In this document: positions 33,723-41,865 of the stretch, piece after piece | How the letters are laid out: the number at the start of each line of letters is the position of its first letter | Numbering within the stretch: the stretch's first letter is position 1 | The notes under the pieces: generated by a model | The model's input: only the letters and a program-made list of their open reading frames with translations | What the model was told of the DNA's origin: nothing | The model's database searches: none | Source: Arthrobacter koreensis | Lineage (GTDB): Bacteria > Actinomycetota > Actinomycetes > Actinomycetales > Micrococcaceae | Assembly (NCBI RefSeq): GCF_009193255.1 | Contig: NZ_WACG01000001.1 | Location: 992,001-1,056,000 of the forward strand | Length of the DNA: 64,000 nucleotides | Reading direction: 5' to 3' | Position numbers and translations under genes: made by a program

Positions 33723-34280
33723 ATGCACTCGACGACGGTACTGGTCGAAGGCGAGAGCGACCGGCTGGCACTCCAGGTGCTGGCCGCCCGCTCCGGGCTC
33801 GACCTTGCGGCGGGAAACGTCGCTGTGGTGCCGATGGGCGGTGTCACCAACGTCGCCCGGTTCCTGTCCCGGTACGGGCCCGACGGCGCCGGCCACCGGC
33901 TGCTCGGACTCTGCGACGAAGCGGAGGCCTGGTACGTCCGGCGGGCATTGGACCGTGCGGGCATAGGATCCGGGGACCTCCCCGGGCGGGGATTCCAGGT
34001 CTGCCGGTTGGATCTGGAAGACGAACTGATCCGGGCGCTCGGCCCCGGCGTCGTCGTGGACATCATTGCGGCAGAGGGCGAGCTGGGGTCCTTCCGGCTC
34101 CTGCAGCGCCAGCCTTCGCTCCGCGAACTGGCCCTGGATGAGCAGCTGCACCGCTTCCTGGCCGGCCGCTCCGGCAATAAGATCCGCTACGCACCGCTGC
34201 TGGTGGGCGCCCTGGACCCAGCGAACGTTCCGGAGCCGCTGGCCCGGCTGGTGGCGGCGTTCCCGAGGCCGGCCTCCTAG
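33723..34280 (+). CDS. Stand-alone TOPRIM-domain protein
   Basis: 185 aa. The first 110 residues form a TOPRIM fold of the kind found in OLD-family nucleases: the leading LVEGESDRLAL carries the conserved glutamate, VVPMGGVTNVARFL follows, and LLGLCDEAEAW stands where the DxD motif normally lies, here as DxxE. The rest is helical. There is no ATPase domain, unlike full OLD proteins. Predicted nucleotidyl-transferase/hydrolase fold; the reaction is unknown and the changed acidic motif leaves catalysis open. Confidence 0.8.
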   Translation: MHSTTVLVEGESDRLALQVLAARSGLDLAAGNVAVVPMGGVTNVARFLSRYGPDGAGHRLLGLCDEAEAWYVRRALDRAGIGSGDLPGRGFQVCRLDLEDELIRALGPGVVVDIIAAEGELGSFRLLQRQPSLRELALDEQLHRFLAGRSGNKIRYAPLLVGALDPANVPEPLARLVAAFPRPAS

Positions 34281-34744
34281 GCCTCCGGGCTCTTCCGGCG
34301 GCCCGACCAGCGGGCACCCGAGCCCTCCTCCGCCGCCTGGTCCTGCGGGTTGAGGATGCCGCAGGCAGTCATCGAGAGACAGCCGCAGCCGATGCAGTCC
34401 TCCAGGGACATCCGGAGGCCCTCCAGCTCCGCGATCCGCTGGTCGATCCGCTCTTTCCACGGCTGGCTCAACCGTGCCCATTCTTTGGGGGACGGCGCCC
34501 GGTCGATCGGCAGCTCCGCCATGGCGGCCTGGATTTCCGCGATGGTGAGACCGATTTTCTGCGCGGCGGCAATGAATGCCAGGCGGCGAAGGACCGTGCG
34601 GTGGTAGACCCGGCGCCCGGCCACCCGCCGAGGGCTGTTTACCAGTCCGCGTTCTTCGTAATAGCGGATGGCGCTGACCGCAAGGCCGGAACGTGCCGAC
34701 ACCACGGAGATGGGCAGCAGGGCTTCGGGTTTGGGCTGGGTCAC
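34277..34744 (-). CDS. soxR: Redox-sensing regulator SoxR
   Basis: MerR-family iron-sulfur activator, 155 aa. The HTH at residues 11-50 (VVSARSGLAVSAIRYYEERG) is followed by a dimerisation helix and the [2Fe-2S] cluster cysteines C117, C120, C122 and C128 with exact CX2CXCX5C spacing. Oxidation of the cluster by redox-cycling compounds activates target promoters. A near-consensus SoxR box lies in the divergent promoter it shares with an MFS exporter. Confidence 0.95.
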   Translation of the reverse strand: MTQPKPEALLPISVVSARSGLAVSAIRYYEERGLVNSPRRVAGRRVYHRTVLRRLAFIAAAQKIGLTIAEIQAAMAELPIDRAPSPKEWARLSQPWKERIDQRIAELEGLRMSLEDCIGCGCLSMTACGILNPQDQAAEEGSGARWSGRRKSPEA

Positions 34745-34768
34745 AGGAACAGGCTACGCGGGTTCAAC

Positions 34769-34799
34769 TTGCGCTCAAGTGAACTTGAGCACATACGGT
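34769..34799 (+). promoter_or_regulatory. SoxR box in a 19-base-spacer promoter
   Basis: GCTCAAGT-GA-ACTTGAGC (34773-34790) is a perfect palindrome matching the SoxR box (CCTCAAGTTAACTTGAGG). It lies inside the unusually long 19-base spacer between TTGCGC (34769-34774) and TACGGT (34794-34799), the layout that MerR-family activators untwist. ATG of the MFS gene follows the -10 box by 7 bases. Confidence 0.88.
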
Positions 34800-34806
34800 C
34801 ACCGTC

Positions 34807-36096
34807 ATGTCCCGTACCCTCTCCCTCTCCTACCTGGAGGCGCTGAAGAACAAGCGCCTGGCCGCCTTCCTCTCCGGAGACCTCGTGTCCCGGATCGGTG
34901 ACGGCATGACTCTCGTAGCGCTGCCTGTCCTCGTTCTGGGTCTGCCGTCTGAACTGCCGGCGGCGGTCAGGCTGTCCCTCGTGTACGCAGTGCCGCTCGC
35001 CGCGCCGCTGATCGTCAGCCTGTTCTTCGGACTGGGAACGAAGCGTTTCGATCCGGCGGTCACTGTTGCTGCCGACTCCGCCCTGCGCATCCTTTTCTAC
35101 GGTCTGGTTGCGGGGCTGGCGCTGGGCGGAACACTGACGTTCGGCTGGCTGCTGGCACTGCTCAGCGCCGGGTCCGTGCTTCGCTCGCTGGGGGCGGGTG
35201 CCCGCCGTCTTTTCGCCCTGGGTCTCGCCGGTCCGCAGGGATCCTACGCTGTCAACGGGATGATCGGCCTGTCCCTGGGCGCTGGAATGTTCGTCTTTGG
35301 CCCCGCCTGCGGCGGCCTGCTCCTCCTCTCGGGATCGGCGGCCCCGGCGCTGCTCGCAAACGCCGGCACCTATGTCGCTTTGCTCGCCGCGGTGCTGGTC
35401 GTCAGGCATTCGAGCGCGCAACCCGGCCCCCGTCCGGCGGACCCGCCGGCAGCCGTCTCAGGCTGGTCGATCCTCCGAAGCAAACCCAGGATCCTGCGGC
35501 TCTTTGCCGTGCTTTTCCTGTACGACCTGTTCTACGCGCCGGTCGAGATTGCGATGCCCCTGCTGATGCTCCATGACCTGGACCAGCCGTCAACGGCGCT
35601 CGGAACAATCTGGGCCTGCTACGGTTTCGGCGCTCTCGCGGGCGCCGTCGCGGTCAACTATCTTCGCCGTTTCCCGCCGGCACCCGTACTGGTGGCGGTC
35701 ATTGCCGGGTGGGCGCTATGCGTAGCAGCGCTGGGCCTAGCCGGCACCGGCGCTGCGGCGTTCGCCGCCTTTGCCGCCGCGGGATTCGTGTACGCCCCGT
35801 TCAATCCCCTGGTCTTTGTGGTCCTGCAGGGCCAGTTGGCAGACCATGAACAGCAGCCCGTCTTCACGCTCTGGACCGCGGGCCTAACCGCCGCCCTCCC
35901 TCTCGGCCTGGCGCTTGGAGGACCGCTGGTCAGCATGGTCGGCTCCAGGCAATCCCTGTTCCTCTCAGCTGCAGTCTCGCTGGGCCTGGCGCTGGCCGCG
36001 CTGGCGATACTGCGGAACGAACTGTGGCCGGCGTCCTCCCGTCCCCGAAGCCGCAGGAAGCGCTCGGCTGTTCCTGCAGCGGGCAAAAACGGCTAG
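34807..36096 (+). CDS. MFS exporter under SoxR control
   Basis: 429 aa, twelve helices, MFS_1 family with an N-terminal MSRTLSLSYLEAL cytosolic lead and a basic C-terminal tail. The promoter carries a SoxR box with a MerR-type spacer and appears leaderless (ATG 34807). In actinobacteria SoxR commonly switches on efflux and redox enzymes in response to natural redox-active metabolites, so export of quinone- or phenazine-like compounds is the likely job (inference). Confidence 0.92.
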   Translation: MSRTLSLSYLEALKNKRLAAFLSGDLVSRIGDGMTLVALPVLVLGLPSELPAAVRLSLVYAVPLAAPLIVSLFFGLGTKRFDPAVTVAADSALRILFYGLVAGLALGGTLTFGWLLALLSAGSVLRSLGAGARRLFALGLAGPQGSYAVNGMIGLSLGAGMFVFGPACGGLLLLSGSAAPALLANAGTYVALLAAVLVVRHSSAQPGPRPADPPAAVSGWSILRSKPRILRLFAVLFLYDLFYAPVEIAMPLLMLHDLDQPSTALGTIWACYGFGALAGAVAVNYLRRFPPAPVLVAVIAGWALCVAALGLAGTGAAAFAAFAAAGFVYAPFNPLVFVVLQGQLADHEQQPVFTLWTAGLTAALPLGLALGGPLVSMVGSRQSLFLSAAVSLGLALAALAILRNELWPASSRPRSRRKRSAVPAAGKNG

Positions 36097-36162
36097 CGTA
36101 GCCAGCATTCGGTACCCGGTTTCGGATAATCCGGTACCCCGGATGCGAAGGAAGGTCCGGTC

Positions 36163-36513
36163 ATGAGCACGCAGCAGGAACTGGTTACCAAGTACCTGGA
36201 TGGCTTCCGCCGCAGTGACCACCCGGCGATCCTCGCCTGCCTGACGGACGACGTCGTGTGGCGCATTCACGGGTCACGTACCGCCCGCGGCAAGGCGGAG
36301 TTCGACGCCGAGATCGGCGAGCCGGGCTTCGAGGGCTCCCCGGACCTCAGCATGGAGCGCATGGTCACCGAGGGCAACACCACTGCCATCATCGGCGCCG
36401 GGCACGGGGTGCACCGAACCATCGGCCCGGTCTACTTCAACTACTGCGATGTCATCACGTTCCGGGACGGCCTCATCAGCGAGATCGACTCCTACATCGT
36501 GCCCGTCGCCTAG
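36163..36513 (+). CDS. NTF2-like (SnoaL-type) protein
   Basis: 116 aa NTF2-fold protein: YLDGFRRSDHPAILACLTDD and VVWRIHGSRTARGKAEFDAE are the family signature, ending in YCDVITFRDGLISEIDSYI. GGAAGG lies before ATG 36163. Possible small-molecule enzyme; reaction unknown. Confidence 0.88.
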   Translation: MSTQQELVTKYLDGFRRSDHPAILACLTDDVVWRIHGSRTARGKAEFDAEIGEPGFEGSPDLSMERMVTEGNTTAIIGAGHGVHRTIGPVYFNYCDVITFRDGLISEIDSYIVPVA

Positions 36514-36869
36514 GCGCCAATGGGGAAAGTCTGCGCCTCAGATGGTGCTGGCATCAAGCGCGTATCCGAAGCCAGCACACTGTTGCGGCCCGGCCCCTTG
36601 TCCGTCTCCAGGATGTATTGGATCGGGATGGGCCCGGTTGCTATCACGCCGGTGAACACGCTTTCCCGGCGGCGAATTCCAGAGCCGATCCCGTCTGCCC
36701 GGACCAGGCGGGAGAAGATGGGGGCGGCAACAGCCGTGCCGCCGCTGCGTTCACACCAAATGCTGTACATGCCGTAAAGGTCTGCGACGGGAAGTACATC
36801 GCTGTCGTCCAAGTCCCGGACGGTGCATTCGGCGAGGAACTGGCGAACCTGCTGCGTAGTGGTATCCAT
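36510..36869 (-). CDS. Small protein with a D5-primase-type winged helix
   Basis: 119 aa from ATG 36869. Residues about 5-60 (VRQFLAECTVRDLD, VLPVADLYGMYSIWCERSGG, FSRLVRADGI) resemble the winged-helix module at the C-terminus of phage/plasmid D5-family primase-helicases, here without the helicase. The remaining half (SVFTGVIATGPIPIQYIL) looks beta-rich. A stand-alone DNA-binding or phage-derived protein is possible. A long near-palindrome lies 42-66 bases upstream. Convergent overlap of 4 bases with the NTF2-like gene. Confidence 0.65.
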   Translation of the reverse strand: MDTTTQQVRQFLAECTVRDLDDSDVLPVADLYGMYSIWCERSGGTAVAAPIFSRLVRADGIGSGIRRRESVFTGVIATGPIPIQYILETDKGPGRNSVLASDTRLMPAPSEAQTFPIGA

Positions 36870-36910
36870 GATGCTCAGCTCTGAAGAATTTTGCGGTGAT
36901 GATTGGAGGG

Positions 36911-36935
36911 TCCGGGAACCACGTGGTGGTCCGGA
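36911..36935. promoter_or_regulatory. Near-palindrome upstream of the winged-helix gene
   Basis: Core ACCACGTGGT (36918-36927) is perfect and is flanked by TCCGG on one side and CCGGA on the other at slightly unequal distance. Position in the promoter region of the leftward small gene suggests an operator, possibly of its own product. Confidence 0.45.
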
Positions 36936-37040
36936 TGCCGCCGCTGTCCTGGGGCGGACTGGTGCGGACTTGGAGTGCGCGGGCGGAGCGGGTTGCGGGT
37001 GAGGCAGCACAGTAGCTGGGGACTGGAAGCCATGATCGGT

Positions 37041-37066
37041 TCTACACCGTAGACGCTAGCTGTAGA
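37041..37066 (+). promoter_or_regulatory. Inverted repeat upstream of the TetR gene
   Basis: TCTACA (37041-37046) and TGTAGA (37061-37066) are inverted around 14 bases, and GTAGAC occurs twice in direct orientation. A candidate autoregulatory operator of the TetR gene starting at 37138. Confidence 0.4.
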
Positions 37067-37137
37067 CTGCCCGGTAAGCAACCTTACGGACAGAGTTCTG
37101 ACGAGCGATTTCCCTACGAAGGAACGGAAACAGACCC

Positions 37138-37848
37138 ATGGCGCCGCCGCCGCGAAGGCCACCCGAACCCGACTCCGCCAAGCCGAGGCTGAACCGGGAC
37201 CTGGTGCTCACCACGGCCCTGCGGCTGGTGGACACTGGTGGGCTGGAAGCGCTGAGCATGCGCCGCCTGGGCCAGGAACTGCAGTGTGATCCCATGGCCC
37301 TGTACCGCTACGCAGCCAGCCGCGCGGAACTGCTGGACGGCGTCACCGAACTGGTGCTGGACGAACTTGTGATTGATGCGGATACTTCGGACTGGCAGGA
37401 GCAGCTGCGCCGGACAGCTCATGCCGTCCGGCGGCTGGCGCTCCAGCACCCTAACGCCGTGCCGCTGCTGGTCACCCGGCCGCTGTCCACTCCGCTGGGG
37501 ATGAGGCCGCTGGGAATGCTGCGCCCGCTGGAGCTGATCCTTACCCTGTTGATCCGAACCGGGTTCACGCCGCCGGATGCACTGCACGTCTACCGTGCGT
37601 ACTACGGATTCCTGTACGGGCACATCCTCAATGAGCTGCAGGAAACCGTGGTGAATCCGGAGGAAGAGGAACCCCTGCTCCGGCTGGCGCTTTACCGCCT
37701 TCCACCGCGGGAATTCCCCCGGCTGCGGGAGCTGGCACCGGTCCTGGCAGAGTACGACGGCGCGGCGGAGCTGGACGCGGGGCTGGATATCCTGCTCTCG
37801 GGGCTGGCACAGAAACTCAAGATAGATCCGGCCGACCACAGCCGCTAA
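37138..37848 (+). CDS. TetR-family transcriptional repressor
   Basis: 236 aa. The HTH at residues about 20-65 (NRDLVLTTALRLVDTGG, then SMRRLGQELQCDPMALYRY) is followed by the TetR_C effector domain. The recognition helix MALYRYAASRAELLD matches the TetR/AcrR subgroup that governs efflux. No obvious efflux gene adjoins it downstream; a strong bidirectional hairpin separates it from the convergent OYE gene. GAAGGAACGG precedes ATG 37138 at a longish distance. Confidence 0.9.
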   Translation: MAPPPRRPPEPDSAKPRLNRDLVLTTALRLVDTGGLEALSMRRLGQELQCDPMALYRYAASRAELLDGVTELVLDELVIDADTSDWQEQLRRTAHAVRRLALQHPNAVPLLVTRPLSTPLGMRPLGMLRPLELILTLLIRTGFTPPDALHVYRAYYGFLYGHILNELQETVVNPEEEEPLLRLALYRLPPREFPRLRELAPVLAEYDGAAELDAGLDILLSGLAQKLKIDPADHSR

Positions 37849-37884
37849 TCCCCCGGCCCTCCCCGAGGAGAAAAACCGTTGCAT

Positions 37885-37940
37885 CGAGAGGCCAGTCACG
37901 GTTCGTTTGGGACCTCAAATGAGCCGTAACTGGCCTCTCG
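37885..37940. terminator. Long-stem bidirectional terminator between TetR and OYE genes
   Basis: Arms 37885-37904 and 37921-37940 (starting CGAGAGGCCAGT and ending ACTGGCCTCTCG) form a 20-base stem with one mismatch and a 16-base loop. On the minus strand it is followed by a TTTTT run (37871-37875). Confidence 0.85.
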
Positions 37941-37959
37941 GCGGTTGGGAACGGGCTGG

Positions 37960-39039
37960 CTAGGAGACCGGAGCCAGCTCCGGGTAATCGGTGTAACCGG
38001 CGGCGCCGTCCGTGTAGAACGTGGCGTAGTCCGGCGCGTTCAGCTCGGCACCTTCCTGCCAGCGGCGTGCCAGGTCAGGATTGGCGAGCGCGGGACGGCC
38101 GACGACGACGGCGTCCGCCAGGTCCTCGTCCAGCAGGGCGAGCGCGGACTCGCGCGTGGTTTCCACGCCGAAACCCGTGTTCAGCAGGACGGGCCCGGCG
38201 AAGCGGCGGCGCAGTTCCTGGACCAGGTCATCGGACGGGTCCTTGTGCAGGATGCTCAGGTAGGCGGGCTTCAGCGGCGCGATGCCGTCCACCAGGGCCG
38301 TGTAGGTAGCAAGGACGTCTTCGCGGTCGGTTTCCAGCACGTCCTGGATGTTGTGTTCCGGCGAGATGCGGATGCCGGTGTGCTCGGCACCGACGGCCTC
38401 GACGACGGCGTGGAAGGCCTCGAGGACAAAGCGGGCCCGGTTTTCCGGGGAGCCGCCGTAGGAGTCGGTGCGGGTGTTGGAGACCGGCGAGAGGAATTCC
38501 TGCAGCAGGTAACCGTTGGCACCGTGCAGCTCAACGCCGTCGAACCCTGCCTTCATGGCGTTCGCCGCGGCGGACGCGAATTCCTGGGCGACGCCGGGCA
38601 GTTCAGCCTCGGTCAGCGCGTGCGGCACCGGGTAGGGCTGCTTGCCGTCATAGGTGTGCGCTTCGCCGGAGAGTGCGATGGCGCTGGGAGCCACGGGCTG
38701 GCGGCCGCCGTTGACGTTTTCATGGGCCACCCGGCCGGAGTGCATCAGCTGGGCGACGATCCGGCCGCCGGCTTCATGCACGGCGTCGGTGACGCGCTTC
38801 CAGCCGGCAACGTGTTCGTCGGTGACCAGGCCGGGCATGCGGGTGTTGCCCTGTCCGGTGAAGGAGGGATAGATGCCTTCGCTGACAATCAGGCCCAGGG
38901 AGGCGCGCTGGCGGTAGTAGTCCACCATGATGTCGGTGGGGACGCCGTTCAAGTCGGCGCGCATGCGGGTCAGCGGTGCCATCACCAGCCGGTTGGGCAG
39001 TTCCATGGCGCCGACGGACAGCGGGGTAAACAGGTTCAC
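37960..39039 (-). CDS. Old Yellow Enzyme family alkene reductase
   Basis: FMN-dependent NAD(P)H ene-reductase, 359 aa TIM barrel. FMN and substrate residues are seen in VMAPLTRMRA, in QLMHSGRVAH, in the HGANGYLLQEF segment with the conserved H-x-x-N substrate pair, and in GFGVETT and VVVGRPALANPDL for the phosphate loop. It reduces activated alkenes such as enones, maleimides or quinone-like compounds; the exact substrate is unknown. GTG start 39039. The Rossmann paralogues upstream on the same strand may supply related redox functions. Confidence 0.94.
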   Translation of the reverse strand: MNLFTPLSVGAMELPNRLVMAPLTRMRADLNGVPTDIMVDYYRQRASLGLIVSEGIYPSFTGQGNTRMPGLVTDEHVAGWKRVTDAVHEAGGRIVAQLMHSGRVAHENVNGGRQPVAPSAIALSGEAHTYDGKQPYPVPHALTEAELPGVAQEFASAAANAMKAGFDGVELHGANGYLLQEFLSPVSNTRTDSYGGSPENRARFVLEAFHAVVEAVGAEHTGIRISPEHNIQDVLETDREDVLATYTALVDGIAPLKPAYLSILHKDPSDDLVQELRRRFAGPVLLNTGFGVETTRESALALLDEDLADAVVVGRPALANPDLARRWQEGAELNAPDYATFYTDGAAGYTDYPELAPVS

Positions 39040-39161
39040 TGGGGCAGGTACTTTCTCTCGACCGCATCAGGGCAGGGATTGTCCCGACGTTCGTACACCC
39101 AGCGACAACCCAATGCCCCGGGGCGGATATTCCGGCAGCCGCCAAGATCACATCCCGCTAG

Positions 39162-39257
39162 CTCCGCCCGGCTGGCGCCATTGGCACTCCGTACCTCACC
39201 GAGCCGGAGCTGATCGGTGCCCGTTCCCGGCTGCTGGAGCTGGCCGAGCCGGCCTGA
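39162..39257 (+). pseudogene. Possible C-terminal gene remnant
   Basis: A 31-residue frame without start codon, ending in TGA at 39255-39257, reads GTPYLTEPELIGARSR then LLELAEPA, which looks protein-like with GC-rich third positions. It is cut off upstream by TAG at 39159. It could be the leftover tail of a deleted gene or chance. Confidence 0.25.
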
Positions 39258-39263
39258 CCGGGG

Positions 39264-39962
39264 CTACCCGCGGACCCTTTCCTGCGGCGCCCGCTCCAGG
39301 TTGCGGATGAGCTGACCGCGGGTTTGCCCGTCGATGGAGTTGTTCCACGCCGGGGATCCGGGTGCGGAGCGCCAGGATTCGTTCAGCGGGCTGTTGTCCA
39401 CGGTGTCGAAACCCAGCTGGTCGTAGAGGCGGGTTACCAGTTCGACGGCGTCCGGGTAGTTACTGGAAACGCTGAGCGCCTTGCGGTCCGGCGCACCGGC
39501 GGGACGGGCCAGGCGGAACAGGCCCGGCAGGTTATCGCTCGGAACCCGGATCGGGGAACGGGCGTGGTGCTGGATGTGGGAGAAGGTTTTGGCGATCTTC
39601 GAGGCGGGCAGCTGTTCCTGGCGAAGCTCGTGGACAGTCCTGAGTCCGGAATCGATCTCCGGATAGTTGCCGTCCCGCCAGATCATGTAATTGTTGGTGT
39701 CCAGCACGATCTTCCCGGCGAGTTCCGCGGCCGGCAGCTGATCATCCGGCCGGTATGGGAAGGCCAGGACCACGAAGTCCCCGGCGGCGGCGGCCTCGGC
39801 TGCCCAGGCGGAGCGTGCACCGCGGCCCAGGGAACGAACAAGTCCCTGCAGCGCCTGGGGGTTCTGCGAATTCGCGATGACGATGTCATAGCCGGCGGCG
39901 AGGGCAGCGCGGGCGATGGTACTGCCGGCCTGCCCGGCGCCGAGAATGCCGATGGTTGTCAT
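39264..39962 (-). CDS. F420/NADP oxidoreductase-like Rossmann protein (paralogue 1)
   Basis: 232 aa. N-terminal nucleotide-binding loop IGILGAGQAGSTIARAALAAG, then VIANSQNPQAL (the basic/polar position after strand 2) and VVLAFPYRPDDQL, IVLDTNNYMIWRDG. This is the F420_oxidored (NADPH-dependent F420 reductase-like) family, many members of which bind NADP without F420. Substrate unknown. One of three neighbouring paralogues on the minus strand. Confidence 0.88.
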   Translation of the reverse strand: MTTIGILGAGQAGSTIARAALAAGYDIVIANSQNPQALQGLVRSLGRGARSAWAAEAAAAGDFVVLAFPYRPDDQLPAAELAGKIVLDTNNYMIWRDGNYPEIDSGLRTVHELRQEQLPASKIAKTFSHIQHHARSPIRVPSDNLPGLFRLARPAGAPDRKALSVSSNYPDAVELVTRLYDQLGFDTVDNSPLNESWRSAPGSPAWNNSIDGQTRGQLIRNLERAPQERVRG

Positions 39963-40161
39963 AACTGGTCTCTCCTGGCTCAGTCCTGTGGTCTGGGCAC
40001 AACGCTAGGACCGGGTGCCGCCGGCAGCCAGACTCCCCTTGAACCCGGGGACCGGCAGGACCCCTCTGGACTGCCAGGCGGTTACTTCCCGCTGAAGACC
40101 GGAAACCTTCCGGACGTGCCGTAATCCCGAACGTCCATCCGCTGCAGGTCCGGCGCGGGAC

Positions 40162-40878
40162 CTAGAACCGGCGCTCTGCCACGTTCACCCGGGTGGCGGC
40201 GTCGAGCGCTGACTGGACCTGGTCCGCCGGAGTCGGGCCGGGAGGCGTGTCCATGAGCTGGTCGTCGGACACGGTGGGGTCGGAGAAGTAGACCCGTCCG
40301 TAGGCCGGGGTTTCGGGTTCGAACCGCCAGCTTTCGGCGAGCGTCCCGGCGTCCACCGCGTCGAAACCGATTGCGCTGAGGATGGCTTCCGCTTCGGCCT
40401 TGGCGGCGGCGTCGTCGCCCGCGATGGGCAGGGCGGAACGGTCTGCGGCGCCTTCAGGCCGGGCGAGCGCGGGGATGTGCGCGGCCGTAATGTTGTTGAA
40501 GACCTTCACGTACTCCGCGGTGCCGAGCTGACCCCGCACCATCTCGCTGCTGGTGACCGTGCTGGTGACAAGTTCCTCGATGCGTCCGTCCCGGGAAGGA
40601 TAGTAGTTGCTGGTATCCAGCACCAGCTTGCCGGCCAGCAGGCCCTCGGGCAGGTCCTTCACGGCCTTGAGCGGGATTGAAAGCACGACGGCGTCGCCCA
40701 GGTTCGCTGCCTCTTCCACCGTTCCGGCCCTGGCCAGCGGGCCCAGCTCCGCCACCAGCTCCTGCAGGGATTCCGGGCCGCGGGAGTTCGCGACGACCAC
40801 GTTCATGTCCGCCGCGACGGCCAGCCGGGCCACGGCCGATCCGATGTTTCCGCTTCCGATGATTCCCAGTGTCGCCAT
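40162..40878 (-). CDS. F420/NADP oxidoreductase-like Rossmann protein (paralogue 2)
   Basis: 238 aa from ATG 40878 with AAGGGAC in front. Nucleotide loop LGIIGSGNIGSAVARLAV, followed by VVVANSRGPESL, VVLSIPLKAVKDL and LVLDTSNYYPSRDG. Same fold and size as its neighbours; this copy is closest to the classical F420-dependent NADP reductase-like proteins. It has gaps of about 80 and 200 bases to its neighbours, so separate promoters are likely. Confidence 0.9.
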   Translation of the reverse strand: MATLGIIGSGNIGSAVARLAVAADMNVVVANSRGPESLQELVAELGPLARAGTVEEAANLGDAVVLSIPLKAVKDLPEGLLAGKLVLDTSNYYPSRDGRIEELVTSTVTSSEMVRGQLGTAEYVKVFNNITAAHIPALARPEGAADRSALPIAGDDAAAKAEAEAILSAIGFDAVDAGTLAESWRFEPETPAYGRVYFSDPTVSDDQLMDTPPGPTPADQVQSALDAATRVNVAERRF

Positions 40879-40959
40879 GAGCACGTCCCTTCAGTGGTGG
40901 TTGTGGTGTGTGCAAGCAACGGCCGGTGCACGGAAATTCCCGGTATCCGCAGCCGGGCC

Positions 40960-41655
40960 TCAGGCCACGGGCGCGGTTGCTCCCGCGAGTTCGCGCAGTT
41001 CCGCTGCAGTGAGCCGGGCACCGAACGCGGGGCCGCCGGGCTGCAGGAAGGCGGTCCCGGCCAGGGAATCCACCGGAACCGGGTCATAGCCGATGCGGTC
41101 CACGAGGTCGGAAACCAGGGCGACGGCGGCGGAATCCTCTCCGGCCACGGCCAGGCCCCGGCGTTCCGGATGGCCTGCGGGGCGGCGGTCCGGTTCCAGG
41201 TGGTGGTAGCCGGTGTGGCTAAAGGTCTTCACGACGGCGGCACCGGGGAACATTTCCTGCACCACTTCGGAGGACGGGCGGTCCCCGGCCGCGAAGGCGG
41301 GGATCTCGCCGTCCACCGGCGGCCAGTAGTTCATGGTGTCGATGACCACGCGGCCGGCCAGCAGGGCGGGATCGATGGTCTTCAGCCGGTGCAGGGGCAG
41401 GGCCAGGACCACGATGTCAGCGTCAGCAACGGCGTCGTGGGTCCACTTCGGTTCGGCGCCGGGGGTGACGAAGTCGATCATCAGTTCCAGCCGGGCGGGG
41501 TTCCCGGAAGCACTGAGTGACACCCGGTAGCCGGATTCAAGCAGCGAGCGGGCGATGGCGGTGCCCGCCTTGCCCGCGCCGATCACGGCTATGTGCAGTG
41601 ACTCCGGGGCGGCAGGTGTGGAGGACTGGTCATTCGTGGCCTGAAGAGGGGTCAT
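40960..41655 (-). CDS. F420/NADP oxidoreductase-like Rossmann protein (paralogue 3)
   Basis: 231 aa from ATG 41655. A 20-residue polar leader precedes the Rossmann loop IAVIGAGKAGTAIARSLLES; then SASGNPARLEL, IVVLALPLHRL and VVIDTMNYWPPVDG. Same family as the two following genes. The longer frame from 41709 is unlikely to be used. Divergent from the bactofilin-like gene, about 210 bases away. Confidence 0.87.
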   Translation of the reverse strand: MTPLQATNDQSSTPAAPESLHIAVIGAGKAGTAIARSLLESGYRVSLSASGNPARLELMIDFVTPGAEPKWTHDAVADADIVVLALPLHRLKTIDPALLAGRVVIDTMNYWPPVDGEIPAFAAGDRPSSEVVQEMFPGAAVVKTFSHTGYHHLEPDRRPAGHPERRGLAVAGEDSAAVALVSDLVDRIGYDPVPVDSLAGTAFLQPGGPAFGARLTAAELRELAGATAPVA

Positions 41656-41865
41656 GCCATCGCTAACACAGCCCGGCGCACGGGCATTCCCCCTGGTATC
41701 CAAGCCCACAGCGGGCGACAGACCCGGGAACTATTTGCGGCGCCGTCTTTACAGCGCCCTCCGCCGGCGTGACCATGGGCCCATGGCCTCTGTGCCGTGA
41801 TGCCTGCCACCGCTGCCAGGATCAGAACCGCTGTGTTCGTCTGCAGATACCTGAAAGGCAACGCA

